64,000 nucleotides of DNA from NCBI RefSeq assembly GCF_016919165.1, contig NZ_JAFFPS010000063.1, positions 1 through 64,000 on the forward strand, read 5' to 3'. Under the pieces are notes generated by a model. It was given only the letters and a program-made list of their open reading frames with translations. It was not told where the DNA came from and made no database searches. The translations under genes and the position numbers were made by a program. This DNA comes from Leptospira chreensis. Its GTDB lineage: Bacteria > Spirochaetota > Leptospiria > Leptospirales > Leptospiraceae. Positions within the stretch are counted from its first letter, which is position 1. Each line of letters starts with the position of its first letter. This document shows, one piece after another, positions 31,392 through 41,407 of the stretch.

Positions 31392-32378
31392 ATGGAAAAT
31401 AAAAAAACAAAAATCCTAACTTTAGTGGCCCTGGCGTCTATCGCTCTCATTGGATTCGCACAAGCACAATACAAAGTTTCTAACGGGGTGGCAACACCAG
31501 TTGGAAATGATATTGGCGCTCTAGAACTCAAAGCCATCACAATCGAATCTTGGGACAACCCAGTTTCGAGTGCTCCTTATGGTTGGGAAGTGTTCACTGA
31601 CAAAGACGGTGTGAACAAAGACGGCACAGGCGATATGAAATACGATGAGAACAACAAGTATTCACCTGTTCTCAACGATCCGGCAAAATCTCCTCTCGTT
31701 CTTCGAGAAGTAAAACTAGTTCCTGGAAAACCAGGCGATGTTAAAAACGTAGATGCTGGAAATGCCAAAGTTTTGGCTGTGAAGTTTCAATTCACTTTCC
31801 CAGGTAACAATGTAGTGACGGTTCGCCCTCCGCGTGCTCCTGAATACGAAGTGACTCGTGCACGACCTTATATCGATGCAGACAACAAAAAGAAACTTGA
31901 GAAAGTTTACGGAATCGAAGCTCCAGGAAATGTAAAAGCCATTTCTGTTTGGGTTCTTGGCCGTGGTAATGAATACGATTTAGAAGGTTGGTTGGAAGAC
32001 TACAATGGCAATAGCCATATTTTCCCTTTTGGATCCGTGGACTTTGTGGGTTGGAGACCTCTCCATATCCTCATCCCTCCTGGAATCCCACAAGAGGCAA
32101 ATGCTTTCCCTGCAACAAGAAACCTAATCTTCAAACAGTTTAAGATTCGTTCCCGAGTCAACACTGGACCTGAAACCGTTTATCTTTTCTTTGACGAACT
32201 CAGAGTCCTTGCTGATACCTTCGAAGTTCACTTCGATGGAGCAAACCTTGACTTTGATGAAGAAGATTGCAAAAGCAAAGTTAAATTGGAGCAAATGCTC
32301 CAGAAGTCCGGAGCGATCTCCACAGGTGCGAAAATTCGTGATTGTGGTGGAAGTAACGGTTCTTCCCAAAACAAGTAG
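31392..32378 (+). CDS. flaA1: Flagellar filament outer layer protein FlaA1
   Basis: Encodes 328 residues with a signal peptide ([20 protein letters not shown]). Homologous segments to FlaA2 are [37 protein letters not shown] and [13 protein letters not shown]. It is secreted to the periplasm and forms part of the filament sheath. GGGAGAAAGGAAC precedes the ATG. It lies 16 bases after flaA2, and a terminator follows, ending the unit. There are two Cys near the C-terminus. Confidence 0.9.
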   Translation: MENKKTKILTLVALASIALIGFAQAQYKVSNGVATPVGNDIGALELKAITIESWDNPVSSAPYGWEVFTDKDGVNKDGTGDMKYDENNKYSPVLNDPAKSPLVLREVKLVPGKPGDVKNVDAGNAKVLAVKFQFTFPGNNVVTVRPPRAPEYEVTRARPYIDADNKKKLEKVYGIEAPGNVKAISVWVLGRGNEYDLEGWLEDYNGNSHIFPFGSVDFVGWRPLHILIPPGIPQEANAFPATRNLIFKQFKIRSRVNTGPETVYLFFDELRVLADTFEVHFDGANLDFDEEDCKSKVKLEQMLQKSGAISTGAKIRDCGGSNGSSQNK

Positions 32379-32421
32379 ATTCCTTACTCACTCCAAGGGA
32401 ATTGCCTTTGGGACCCAAATG

Positions 32422-32446
32422 ACCCAGTCAATCGGCTGGGTTTTTT
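32422..32446 (+). terminator. Rho-independent terminator after flaA1
   Basis: ACCCAG (32422-32427), an eight-base loop, and CTGGGT (32436-32441) are followed by six T residues. The location 44 bases after the flaA1 stop fits the end of the PUR-flaA2-flaA1 transcript. The rest of the 207-base gap before greA holds no gene. Confidence 0.7.
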
Positions 32447-32585
32447 GGCTTTACAGAATCGAACGGACCTGGAAAATGAACTCTAGGACTGTTCTTTTCG
32501 CGGATTCATCGCTAAATTTACCGTAACAACTTTATAGGAACTTTGAACACCCTTTATTGGAAATACGAAGAGGGAGATTCTTTTC

Positions 32586-35351
32586 ATGCCTGATACTATT
32601 ACCGAAGACAAATCAAACAAAATCGCCGACAACGACAAACTAACTCCTCTTTTTAATGAGGAAATTTACGTACGTGCTGATGCTGGAACGGTTCCCGTTT
32701 CCAAATTCAAAATCTTTGACGATGTCATTGATGCATATAAGGCAGAAAATCGTTTAGCGGAAGCTAAACAAAAAATTGAAGACCATTTCAAAGAACATCC
32801 TGAGTCTATCTCCGCCAAATATATGTTAATGATTATTTCTTTCATGGAAGATTCCATGGGAGACGCAAATTTGGTGAAGAGCATTTTGGATTCTTTCAAA
32901 GCTCATGCGAAATGGACTATCATTGAATACATTACTGATTCTATTTTACGATTTGGTGATCATAGACTTGCTCTTCGTGTCAAAGCGGAAGCACTCGACA
33001 AACTCAAGAAAAACAAAGAACTCAAAGTAGTTCTTGAGAAACTTGCCAAACAAGATCGTAAAAACCCAGAAATTGCAAAGAAGTATGGCTTTTCCATTAT
33101 GGAAGAGGACAAACCAAAAGCAATTTCCTATCTCAAACTCGCCGTTGAGATGTATGCAAAGAATAAAGAATACGTTCAGATGGAGGAAATTTGGCCTACC
33201 ATCGTTCAAAACAACTATGAAGACGTTTCTTTCTTCGATAAAATTGAACGTATCCTTCTTGGCCAAAGAGAAAAAACTCGCCTTGTTGGACTTCTTTACC
33301 CAATCGTTGAGCCTTTTAAGGCGATGGAAGATTGGGATCATGTGATCTATTTCTTAAAAAAGATTTTAGAACACGAAGCGGCATCACAAAAAGCAAGAAA
33401 CGAACTCATTCGTGCTTACAAACAAAAATACACAGCACACTCGTTACTAGAAGATTTCCTCAAAATGAGTGAACTTGGTAACAACCGTAAACCTGTTAAA
33501 CTTTGTATTACTAACTTTGAAAGAAATATCGTATTTGATACTGGTAACTATGTTATGCATAGAAACTGGGGTGTAGGTAAAATTACATCCATCTCCCAAA
33601 CAGGAGATTCTATCTTTGTTGATTTTGAAGAAAAGAAAGACCACAAACTTTCGATCCAAATGGCCATCACTTCTTTAAAACCTTTAAAGAAAGATCATAT
33701 TTGGGTACAACACTACGAAGACAAACAAGGCATCAATACCATGTTTGCTGAGAACTTACCTGAGTTCTTAAAACAACTTCTGAAATCATACGACAATAGA
33801 ATGATCATTGGCGACATGAAGAACGAACTCATCGGAACTTTCCTCAAAGCAGATGAGTGGTCTAAGTGGTGGGCGAAGGTGAAGTCGGTTCTGAAAAAAG
33901 AAGCGAATATCGGAATGAATCCTAAGAAAAAGGATGAAGTGGTTTACCATGAAAAACCGATCACTCACGCGGAAACTCTCACTCAGAAATTCCAAGCAAC
34001 TTCTGACACGAATAAAAAATTAGAAATCGCTATGGAAGCCGTTCGAGATGCAGATGAAGCAGCAGAAGCTGGTGACTTTTTTATCTCTCATTACGGTGAA
34101 GAAGAATCGGCAAGAGATTCTGTTCGTAAACTTTCCGCCTATTTGTATTTGGAAGAAGCAAGCAAAGCTTGGCCAACAGAAGAGTTCTCTCATAAAATCC
34201 GTGAACAAGAATTAACAACACTCATTCAGTCTCTTTCGAAAGAAGAAGCTCTGAAGATTTCCAAAGCATTAGAAAACACGGATATCAAAAAAGGATTTAA
34301 GGATCTGATTAGATCCCACCATCCAGAAGCAATCAACATCCTTATTGGACTTTTATTTGAAGTTCCAGTGAAAGTAAACCGCTCTGTTTTCCAAAACTTA
34401 GTGGCGGATGAGAAGTTTGCTGAACTCAATCTATTTGTAGAAACAGTTTCTAACAAATCGAAAGAAAACCCAGAAGTATTCCTTTGGGTGGCAAAATCCA
34501 TCCTCTCTCATACTTGGAAGTTTGATTGGTTGAAAGTTAGCGAAGAAGATTTAGTTCTTCGTGTGTTCCGTATACTCAAACCTCTTGCGAAGATTGAGGA
34601 CAAAGGAACTAAACTCAAAAACCAAGCAATGGACATTCTTTTTGGAAAGGACAATAGCCTTCTTCGAGACATCCTAACCAACGCAGACGATGAGTATGTT
34701 CGTAAACTTTTTGCTCTATTCAAAGAAGTTCCTTATGTAACCGATTTGGAAAAAGACCAACTCTATGTTCTCATCAACGAACTCAAACCAAACATTGTTT
34801 GGGATGAATACGATTCAGAAGAAGATGCAGATGATGATCCTTTAGCAAACCTTCCAAACGATGTGGTTCTTGTGACTCGTCGCGCTTTCAATGCTAAAAA
34901 ACAAGAGTTTGAACACCTTGTGAACGTAGAGATGGCTGAAAACTCTCGTGATATCGGTGAGGCCCAAGAGAAAGGGGACTTAAGAGAAAACGCAGAATAC
35001 AAAGCGGCTATGGAAAAACAATCTCAGTTGCAAGCTGCCATCAAACGATTGGAAGCAGAACTGAAAAGTGCAAGGATCCTCGACCTCAGTGATGTAAAAG
35101 CTGATAAAGTAGGAATCGGAACCACAGTGCGTTTGAAAAACAAACAAACAAGTGAAACCGTAACTTACTCAATCCTTGGTGCTTGGGATGCAGATACAGA
35201 GAAGAATATCATCTCTTATCAGTCACCACTAGCAAAATCACTTCTTGGAAAAAACACTGGAAACGAAGCAACACTAGTCTTCGGATCTACTGAAACTGTT
35301 TACGAAGTATTGGATATTGCTCGTTATTCCATGACGGGACAAGAGGCCTGA
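32586..35351 (+). CDS. greA: Transcription elongation factor GreA with a large N-terminal extension
   Basis: Encodes 921 residues. Residues from about 759 are a complete GreA: a coiled coil with EKGDLRENAEYKAAMEKQ, holding the acidic tip residues Asp and Glu that act in transcript cleavage, and the C-terminal FKBP-like domain (VGIGTTVRLKNKQTSETVTY). The first about 750 residues are a helical-repeat, TPR-like region with no catalytic motif, and a small SH3/KOW-like segment near residues 316-345 (NWGVGKITSISQTGDSIFVD). Spirochaetes are known to carry such long GreA proteins. SD GAGGGAGA precedes the ATG. The end overlaps the convergent M23 gene by 28 bases. Confidence 0.9.
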   Translation: MPDTITEDKSNKIADNDKLTPLFNEEIYVRADAGTVPVSKFKIFDDVIDAYKAENRLAEAKQKIEDHFKEHPESISAKYMLMIISFMEDSMGDANLVKSILDSFKAHAKWTIIEYITDSILRFGDHRLALRVKAEALDKLKKNKELKVVLEKLAKQDRKNPEIAKKYGFSIMEEDKPKAISYLKLAVEMYAKNKEYVQMEEIWPTIVQNNYEDVSFFDKIERILLGQREKTRLVGLLYPIVEPFKAMEDWDHVIYFLKKILEHEAASQKARNELIRAYKQKYTAHSLLEDFLKMSELGNNRKPVKLCITNFERNIVFDTGNYVMHRNWGVGKITSISQTGDSIFVDFEEKKDHKLSIQMAITSLKPLKKDHIWVQHYEDKQGINTMFAENLPEFLKQLLKSYDNRMIIGDMKNELIGTFLKADEWSKWWAKVKSVLKKEANIGMNPKKKDEVVYHEKPITHAETLTQKFQATSDTNKKLEIAMEAVRDADEAAEAGDFFISHYGEEESARDSVRKLSAYLYLEEASKAWPTEEFSHKIREQELTTLIQSLSKEEALKISKALENTDIKKGFKDLIRSHHPEAINILIGLLFEVPVKVNRSVFQNLVADEKFAELNLFVETVSNKSKENPEVFLWVAKSILSHTWKFDWLKVSEEDLVLRVFRILKPLAKIEDKGTKLKNQAMDILFGKDNSLLRDILTNADDEYVRKLFALFKEVPYVTDLEKDQLYVLINELKPNIVWDEYDSEEDADDDPLANLPNDVVLVTRRAFNAKKQEFEHLVNVEMAENSRDIGEAQEKGDLRENAEYKAAMEKQSQLQAAIKRLEAELKSARILDLSDVKADKVGIGTTVRLKNKQTSETVTYSILGAWDADTEKNIISYQSPLAKSLLGKNTGNEATLVFGSTETVYEVLDIARYSMTGQEA

Positions 35352-37135
35352 AGTTCTTCTGCCCAACCGCTAGTAGAGATTAAATCCACAAACGGTTCGG
35401 AAACATTTCCGGCGAAATCGAAGGCCTTAGCTTCCAAAAGAAGATAAGGCCTTTCTTTTTGTAAGCTCTTCGGAATGAGAACTCGGATTGCACGCCTATC
35501 CGGATCGTATTCATAAGGATAACTTTGTCCATCTACGAGTAACTCTACGCTGGTTCGAAATCCACTTCCTACATCACCAATGACATAAAACCTTTCTTCA
35601 AAACATTGGTTTCTCACTTCTGGAAGTTCAATGTAACGAGCAAGAGAGGTCATAGGAAAGATTGTTGGTGGAGTTTCATCCGACAAAACCATAAGGTATC
35701 CTAGTTTCGTGAGTTTAAAACTAAAACCACCGGATTTTCTTTTGTGAGTGATGGATTGGAATTTCTGAATGGAAGAATCATAAAAATAAAGGGATTCTTT
35801 TGTGGAGGGCGTATAACCGATATTCCATTCCCCTGATCCTTCCCCTTTCCAACTCATTTTTTTAGTGTCCAATTGGTAGATCTTACCTTTGAGAGGAAGG
35901 CCTGTTGAAATTTTAAAAGGGATATCTTTTTCGCTAATTTCTGTGATGAGTAAACTTCCTTCTCCGGAAACTTCCGCATTCGATAAATCCACGCTGATCT
36001 TGTTGTCGAAAGAGTTGAATTTGTTTCCGTTCTTTTTGTTTTTTGCGATTCGGATATTGTCTGTATCCTTTCTGTCATGAATCACTGTAAAAAACACTGA
36101 GGACTTGTTTCCTGTTGCGTCCCGTAGCGTAACTTCTAATGGTAATTTTTCTTTTGGTTTGTATCCATCCAAATCCAATGAAAATCCTTCTTCTTTGAAG
36201 TTTTTGGACTGTTCATACATATGATAGAAATAAACCGGTGGTGACAAAGAGGATCTGTTGATGTCGTAGAACTGGTGTTTTTTGGAACCATCTTCGAAAG
36301 CTAAAAAGTCGAAGTTCCGGCTAAAAATAGTTTTTCCATCCACAGACAAATCCATTCCATATACATTGTTTTTGTTCCTAGAACGAATGAAGTCATAACC
36401 ACTCAAACGAATGCGCACCTTTCCCGTGAGGGAGATGGATTCAAAAAGTTCCCCTGAATCGCTAAAGAGTTCATATTTACCTTTGGATTTTTCCTTGGCT
36501 GTGAGGAGGACGGGGCTTTCTAAATTATCCCCTTCTAAATACATAGAAAGTATGGTGGGAGGAGTTTTGTCCTTTTGGTGGATTTCAGGAAAGTAGAGAG
36601 GGTTGATGGTTCCTTTTTCGGATCGAAACTCAAGATGCAAGTGAGAAATCCCTGATCCCGATTCTCCTGTTTTGCCAAGAGCCGTTCCTTTTTTAGCTGA
36701 AAATAATCCTGGGGGAAGTTTCAATTGGAACCCACTCGGATCTCCCATAAGTAAAATGGCTCGTCTTAAAAGCTCTAAATCATACAAACTTCCACCAAAG
36801 GAATGTAAGTGGGCGTATTTGGATTTGAGTTTGTATTTGGGATTATACAGATTGAGCGAAAGTCCATATCCCGTTTTCGAATAACTGATTTCTTCAATAT
36901 AACCATCAAACGTAGCTAAGATGCTATGACCATTGAGGCCATAAGATTTAAAATCAGAACCCAAATGTAAGTTATGGTTTCGAATTTCCGCAAAGGTTCC
37001 CGAAACAGGAGAGTAATAAGGCAGGGGAAAACCCACCTCATTTGGCGGGATATCGGGAATTTTGGACTCGGCCAAAAGAACTGCCGGCCAAAAACAAACT
37101 AGGAATCGAAAACTACGAAGAAGAGAGATCTCCAT
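35324..37135 (-). CDS. Exported M23-family (LytM) peptidoglycan endopeptidase
   Basis: Encodes 603 residues with a signal peptide (MEISLLRSFRFLVCFWPAVL, then LAESK). The LytM domain lies in the first about 185 residues: HLGSD (His57, Asp61), KYAHLHSFGG, and HLHLEFRS (His165, His167) supply the HxxxD, H and HxH zinc/catalytic set, so it should be active. The long C-terminal part (about 190-600) is beta-rich with several Ig-like segments (VRIRLSGYDFIRSRNKN, FDFAGNVSEPFV). This reverses the usual order, in which M23 is C-terminal. Substrate is inferred to be peptidoglycan cross-links. The 3' end overlaps greA by 28 bases. Confidence 0.87.
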   Translation of the reverse strand: MEISLLRSFRFLVCFWPAVLLAESKIPDIPPNEVGFPLPYYSPVSGTFAEIRNHNLHLGSDFKSYGLNGHSILATFDGYIEEISYSKTGYGLSLNLYNPKYKLKSKYAHLHSFGGSLYDLELLRRAILLMGDPSGFQLKLPPGLFSAKKGTALGKTGESGSGISHLHLEFRSEKGTINPLYFPEIHQKDKTPPTILSMYLEGDNLESPVLLTAKEKSKGKYELFSDSGELFESISLTGKVRIRLSGYDFIRSRNKNNVYGMDLSVDGKTIFSRNFDFLAFEDGSKKHQFYDINRSSLSPPVYFYHMYEQSKNFKEEGFSLDLDGYKPKEKLPLEVTLRDATGNKSSVFFTVIHDRKDTDNIRIAKNKKNGNKFNSFDNKISVDLSNAEVSGEGSLLITEISEKDIPFKISTGLPLKGKIYQLDTKKMSWKGEGSGEWNIGYTPSTKESLYFYDSSIQKFQSITHKRKSGGFSFKLTKLGYLMVLSDETPPTIFPMTSLARYIELPEVRNQCFEERFYVIGDVGSGFRTSVELLVDGQSYPYEYDPDRRAIRVLIPKSLQKERPYLLLEAKAFDFAGNVSEPFVDLISTSGWAEELQASCPVME

Positions 37136-37258
37136 GGGAGAATCAGAATCCTCCCACTTCCTTTGTCATGCCTTTCCCGAAACCGAGAGAATTTCCCATC
37201 GTTTCGATTCCCTTGACAAACTAGACTTGAGACCTAAGATGACAGGGAACATTTTTGT

Positions 37259-37810
37259 ATGAAACAAGGCATTGTTTTCTTTCTCATTTTCGCCTTTTCT
37301 GGTTGTGCCTTTTTGTCAAAGGAACCGGGTCGACCTCCTAAAATTAATGGGGTTCCCGTCCCAGATTCCAAACGCCTGATCTACATCCAAAATGTAAGAA
37401 ACAATACTTATTCTCCCGGTATGCACACCCGTCTCACCCAGATGATTATGGAAGAAATTGACAGACGGGGAAGGTTTATCACAACAAGAGAAAAAACTCT
37501 CGCGAAATACCGGTTGTATTCGGAGATTGTTCACTACCAACAGGTCGGGGATCTTATGGATCTCGCGGATAGACAAATTACTTCGGAATTATTTGTGGTC
37601 ACCCGAGTGGAGATCATTGAAGCGGAGACGGGAAATAAAATTCCTATGGAACGCAGTGAAATTCCTGGACGAGTTCATTTTTCTACTCAAATTGGATTTC
37701 GGGAATCAGAATTGGAAGCTCAGAATCGCCTACTTCGGGTGATGGCGCTTCGAATTGCAGAAGAAGCAGAAAGAGCATGGTATTATTCTCTTTCTGGAAC
37801 ATTGAATTAA
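37259..37810 (+). CDS. LptE-like outer membrane lipoprotein
   Basis: Encodes 183 residues. The signal is MKQGIVFFLIFAFSGC with a lipobox Cys at 16. The mature part reads IYIQNVRNNTYSPGMHTRLT, then EIDRRGRFITTREKTLAKYR. This matches the LptE/RlpB-type pattern of an envelope lipoprotein with a two-strand, two-helix fold, which plugs LptD for lipopolysaccharide export. No LptD is nearby. The assignment rests on pattern memory and could be a related lipoprotein. It begins about 120 bases from the divergent M23 gene and precedes the Fur-family gene by 23 bases. Confidence 0.6.
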   Translation: MKQGIVFFLIFAFSGCAFLSKEPGRPPKINGVPVPDSKRLIYIQNVRNNTYSPGMHTRLTQMIMEEIDRRGRFITTREKTLAKYRLYSEIVHYQQVGDLMDLADRQITSELFVVTRVEIIEAETGNKIPMERSEIPGRVHFSTQIGFRESELEAQNRLLRVMALRIAEEAERAWYYSLSGTLN

Positions 37811-37833
37811 GTTGAATCATTAGGAGATAAACC

Positions 37834-38313
37834 TTGCAAAACGATCCTATTTCCAGCGACGACACAAAAAAAGAGATGCTCGCCTTTGAAGAGTATCTAA
37901 AAGAAAAGGGACTAAAAATTACCAACCAACGTTTGCTAGTTGCGCAAAAGATTTTTTCTTCACACAACCATTTTACTGCCGAAGGTCTTTTGGATGAATT
38001 GAAGGACAATAAGGATCGTATTTCCAAGGCAACCATCTACCGAATCCTCGCGATTATGGTGGAAGCGGGTTTGTTGGAAGAACATGATTTTGGTAAAGAT
38101 TATAAATATTACGAACATATCATCGGCCACGAACACCATGACCATATCATCTGTATGCAATGTGGTCGCATTGTAGAGTTTGTGGATGAACGAATTGAAG
38201 AACTGCAAAACAAAGCAGCTTCGGAAAATGGATTTACCATCACCGGACATAGTTTGAATATTTTTGGTAATTGTTTAAATTTTGCAAATTGTGAACATAA
38301 AATCAAAAAATAG
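37834..38313 (+). CDS. Fur-family metal-dependent transcriptional regulator
   Basis: Encodes 159 residues from a TTG at 37834, with TAGGAG seven bases upstream; an ATG at codon 15 is the alternative. The winged-helix DNA-binding domain ends in [20 protein letters not shown]. The metal-sensing domain has [18 protein letters not shown] and [10 protein letters not shown], giving structural Zn Cys pairs at about 107/110 and 147/153. It belongs to the Fur/PerR/Zur family; which metal or peroxide it senses cannot be told from the sequence. Its stop overlaps the tgt start by one base. No Fur box was recognised. Confidence 0.9.
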   Translation: MQNDPISSDDTKKEMLAFEEYLKEKGLKITNQRLLVAQKIFSSHNHFTAEGLLDELKDNKDRISKATIYRILAIMVEAGLLEEHDFGKDYKYYEHIIGHEHHDHIICMQCGRIVEFVDERIEELQNKAASENGFTITGHSLNIFGNCLNFANCEHKIKK

Positions 38314-39428
38314 TGTCTTCTATTTTTAAAGAAAGTTCAAAAGATCCCGGTTCTTTCGCAAGAACCGGAACTCTCCACTTAAATGGAATTCAAATTGAAA
38401 CTCCCATCTTTATGCCGGTGGGAACCAGAGGGAGTATCAAATCTCTTTCTTCCTCAGACATTGATGAATTGGGTTACAATCTAATTCTTGCCAATACCTA
38501 CCATTTATATCTAAAACCAGGTAAGGAAGTTTTGGACCATTTCCATGGTTTAAAAAATTTCATGTCTTATAAACGTGCCTTACTCACTGATTCCGGTGGG
38601 TTCCAGGTGTTTAGTCTCGCGAGTCTTTTTAAGTTTGAAGAGGATGGAGTTCGGTTCCAGTCCCATATTGATGGAAGTCATCATAAATTTACACCTGGCT
38701 CTGTCATTGATATGCAACGTTCCATTGGTTCGGATATCATGATGGTTTTGGATGATTGTGCGCCCTATGGAAGTGATCTGAAACGATTGGAGCTTGCCCT
38801 GGACAGAACGCACAGGTGGGCCAAAGAATCCTATGATTATTGGATGGAAAGGCCTGGTGACCAAAATGTTTTCCCCATTGTTCAGGGGGGAGTCAATGAA
38901 TCCCTCAGGAAACGTAGTTTAGATACATTACAAAATATAGATTTTCCGGGAATTGCCATTGGGGGACTCAGTGTGGGGGAACCAAGGCCTGAATACATTC
39001 GAATTTTAGAATGTATGGCACCTTATTTCGACCAGGCGCGGCCTCGATACCTTATGGGTGTGGGAACCGTTGTGGACATTCTAGAAGGTGTTAAGAATGG
39101 AATCGATATGTTTGATTGTGTATTACCGACTCGGAATGCTCGAAACGGCCAAGTGTTCACCTCCCTGGGCAAAATCAATTTAAGGAATGAGAGCCATCGT
39201 TTGGCAGATGGTCCCATTGACCCCGAATGTGGGTGTAAGGTATGCACAACATATAGCCTTGGCTACATTCGACACTTACATAAGGTGAAGGAATTGACTG
39301 CTTTCTCGCTCTCAACGTATCACAACTTATATTTTATGCAGAGCTTCATGGAAAGGATGCGAAAGTCCATAAAAATAGGCAATTTTCAGGGTTTTTATGA
39401 CCATTGGAAAAATTTGTTTGGTAGCTAA
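38313..39428 (+). CDS. tgt: tRNA-guanine transglycosylase
   Basis: Exchanges guanine-34 for preQ1 in tRNAs for Asp, Asn, His and Tyr, on the way to queuosine. The 371 residues carry [13 protein letters not shown] with the general-acid Asp, [28 protein letters not shown] with the nucleophile Asp, and the zinc-binding [17 protein letters not shown]. It begins with a GTG sharing one base with the Fur-family stop. The gene is full length, and the catalytic set is intact. Confidence 0.95.
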   Translation: MSSIFKESSKDPGSFARTGTLHLNGIQIETPIFMPVGTRGSIKSLSSSDIDELGYNLILANTYHLYLKPGKEVLDHFHGLKNFMSYKRALLTDSGGFQVFSLASLFKFEEDGVRFQSHIDGSHHKFTPGSVIDMQRSIGSDIMMVLDDCAPYGSDLKRLELALDRTHRWAKESYDYWMERPGDQNVFPIVQGGVNESLRKRSLDTLQNIDFPGIAIGGLSVGEPRPEYIRILECMAPYFDQARPRYLMGVGTVVDILEGVKNGIDMFDCVLPTRNARNGQVFTSLGKINLRNESHRLADGPIDPECGCKVCTTYSLGYIRHLHKVKELTAFSLSTYHNLYFMQSFMERMRKSIKIGNFQGFYDHWKNLFGS

Positions 39429-39438
39429 AATTATTAGG

Positions 39439-39467
39439 TTGACGTATCTCTTTTTTTTGAATGCAAT
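39439..39467 (+). promoter_or_regulatory. Candidate sigma-70 promoter for the STAS gene
   Basis: TTGACG (39439-39444), a 17-base spacer with eight T residues, and TGCAAT (39462-39467) form a plausible -35/-10 pair 55 bases before the STAS start. The -10 is four of six, so this is a by-eye candidate only. Confidence 0.35.
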
Positions 39468-39521
39468 TGTACCGTCATTTCTACATTGATTGTAGCTTCA
39501 TTGAGGAGTCTCTAGACACAC

Positions 39522-39857
39522 ATGGAAATCACCAGAAGGGAAAAAGATAAAATCGTAGTCCTCGATATTAACGGGGAAATCGACCTTTATAACGCGCCTG
39601 AGATCAAGGATGTAATTGCCAAATTGATCGAAGAACAAAAGTATTGCATCGTCATCAATCTCGAGAAGGTATCTTACATCGACTCTTCCGGAATTGGAGC
39701 ATTAATTTCAAGTTTGTCCAACTTGAAGAAATACCAAGGTGGGCTTAAAATTATCAACGTGGCTGGTTCAGTTCGTAAAGTATTTGAACTTACAAAGTTG
39801 ACTTCATTTTTTGAAATTTTCGACAGCGAAGACGAAGCCGTCACTGCTTTCAAGTAA
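39522..39857 (+). CDS. STAS-domain anti-sigma factor antagonist
   Basis: Encodes 111 residues, a lone STAS domain. EITRREKDKIVVLDINGEID and YIDSSGIGALIS hold the SpoIIAA/RsbV signature; the Ser pair at 55-56 of DSSG includes the phosphorylation site. Such proteins are phosphorylated by RsbW-like kinases and dephosphorylated by SpoIIE-type phosphatases, both of which occur in the window (12112 and 20708), but at a distance. It lies 64 bases before a LysM lipoprotein, possibly co-transcribed. Confidence 0.9.
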   Translation: MEITRREKDKIVVLDINGEIDLYNAPEIKDVIAKLIEEQKYCIVINLEKVSYIDSSGIGALISSLSNLKKYQGGLKIINVAGSVRKVFELTKLTSFFEIFDSEDEAVTAFK

Positions 39858-39921
39858 AAGGGGAAGCGTATTTGCGCTTCTCACTTACAAAATCCCCCGA
39901 AGAAAAATTAAGGAGTTTGTT

Positions 39922-41331
39922 ATGTTAAGAAAGGAAAAGACAACAGTCTTTCTCTCTGGTTTGGTATTGTTTTCCTTAGGATTTGTTAATTGTGCACAAG
40001 AATTGCCAGTGAAAGAACTGGCTCTAGCAAAATCTCAAGTAGAAAGAGCCGAAAGACTTTCTGCAGAAGAGTATGCTGCAGAAGAATATTCTGAAGCAAA
40101 AAAAAGCCTAATCTCTGCCAACGAATTTGCATCACAAGAAAAAGCATCTGATTCCAAACAGAGTGCAGATTATGCTATTTCTAAAGCTTACGATGCTTTG
40201 GAAAAAACTCTACCAAAACTTGCTGCCAAGTCTCGTGAAGAGGCAGTGACTGCGATTGATGCTGCGGACGAAGCGTACGCTTCTGAATACACACCGGAAG
40301 AATTTAAAAAAGCCGTGAGTGCTCGTGATGCTGGTGAAACAAAATTAGCACAAGCAGATGCAAGTCTTGCTTCTTACCTACGCGAAGACAAAGACGAAAC
40401 AGCAAAAGAACTCAAACGTACTGTTGCCTTACAAGAATACGAAGATGCTCACAATCATTTTTTAGAAGCTTCTAAAATCAGCCAAGATGCAAAAAAAGTA
40501 GCACTCGACCGTTCTGGTTCCATTCGCCAATCCGCTGATGAAGTGGATGCGTCATTAGAAAAAGCTTATACATATTCTAAAGGTGGAAATCCTGCCATTG
40601 ACGAAGAAAAGGCTCGTGTCGCTTCTGCTCGTGAAGACATTACTGCCGGTCGTTTGAAAACAGCTGACGAAAAGATCAAAACGGCTCGTTTGGCAGCTGC
40701 TTCTTTGTTACAAGCTTCTGTGAAAGACCATGCAAAAAACCGTAATGGCCAAGCACGTGAAGTAGTCGAAGACGCAAATGCTCGTTTCGGTGAATTAAAA
40801 GCAGAAACCTATCTAAAATCGAATGCAAAAGAATCGTATGCAAGCACACAAGAAAACTTAGGTGCTTCTAATGAGTCTCTCCAAGCTTCCGGAAACCTTT
40901 TAGAACAAGAAAAATACGAAGATTCTATCGCTCAGTCGGAAGAAGCCATTCGATTGGCTGAAATTTCTATTGACCAAGTGGAAACTTTAAAAGGAAAAAC
41001 TACGGTTGCTAAAAAAGATCGCACCGCAGTAGAACCGCAAGCTGACACCAAAACAACGACTACAACAGAGACAGACGGAGACAAAGCGACTTCCTCTCAA
41101 GTAGAAGAACTTTCTGGTGGTTGGAAAAGATACACTGTAGAAAAATCAAATCCAACAGATTGCCTTTGGAGAATTGCTGATAGAGAAGATATTTATAACG
41201 ACGCAAAACTTTGGCCAAGAATTTTTGAAGCCAATCGTAAGTCGATTCGTAACAAAAATCTGATTTATCCAAAACAAAAGTTAAATATCCCTCCAAAAAC
41301 AGGGAAAATCGGAAGCGTTCCTAAGCAATAA
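39922..41331 (+). CDS. LysM-domain lipoprotein with long helical (DUF4398-like) region
   Basis: Encodes 469 residues from the ATG at 39922 with AAGGAG at correct spacing; an earlier start lies in the STAS gene. The lipoprotein signal is FLSGLVLFSLGFVNC. Residues about 30-370 are an Ala/Glu/Lys-rich helical repeat region with many YxxA(K/R) spacings (EEYAAEEYSEAKKSLISA). A Thr-rich linker leads to a C-terminal LysM-like domain (RYTVEKSNPTDCLWRIADRE, then LIYPKQKLNIP). It probably tethers the membrane to peptidoglycan. A strong terminator follows. Confidence 0.85.
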   Translation: MLRKEKTTVFLSGLVLFSLGFVNCAQELPVKELALAKSQVERAERLSAEEYAAEEYSEAKKSLISANEFASQEKASDSKQSADYAISKAYDALEKTLPKLAAKSREEAVTAIDAADEAYASEYTPEEFKKAVSARDAGETKLAQADASLASYLREDKDETAKELKRTVALQEYEDAHNHFLEASKISQDAKKVALDRSGSIRQSADEVDASLEKAYTYSKGGNPAIDEEKARVASAREDITAGRLKTADEKIKTARLAAASLLQASVKDHAKNRNGQAREVVEDANARFGELKAETYLKSNAKESYASTQENLGASNESLQASGNLLEQEKYEDSIAQSEEAIRLAEISIDQVETLKGKTTVAKKDRTAVEPQADTKTTTTTETDGDKATSSQVEELSGGWKRYTVEKSNPTDCLWRIADREDIYNDAKLWPRIFEANRKSIRNKNLIYPKQKLNIPPKTGKIGSVPKQ

Positions 41332-41354
41332 ACAATGTTTAGGTGACTTACTTG

Positions 41355-41388
41355 AAAAAAAAGCTGTCGTAAGGGCAGCTTTTTTTTT
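41355..41388 (+). terminator. Rho-independent terminator after the LysM lipoprotein
   Basis: A 12-bp perfect stem AAAAAAAAGCTG (41355-41366) with CAGCTTTTTTTT (41377-41388) and a loop TCGTAAGGGG-like of 10 bases; the GC core is AGCTG/CAGCT. Eight T residues end it. The poly-A side would allow it to act on the reverse strand too, though no gene converges there. Confidence 0.82.
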
Positions 41389-41407
41389 GTCTAAAGAATA
41401 GGATGAT

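Noticed and set aside
37136..37258. Small plus-strand frames crossing the gap before the LptE-like gene
   Set aside because: They begin inside the M23 gene on the opposite strand and show no ribosome-binding site or recognisable protein.
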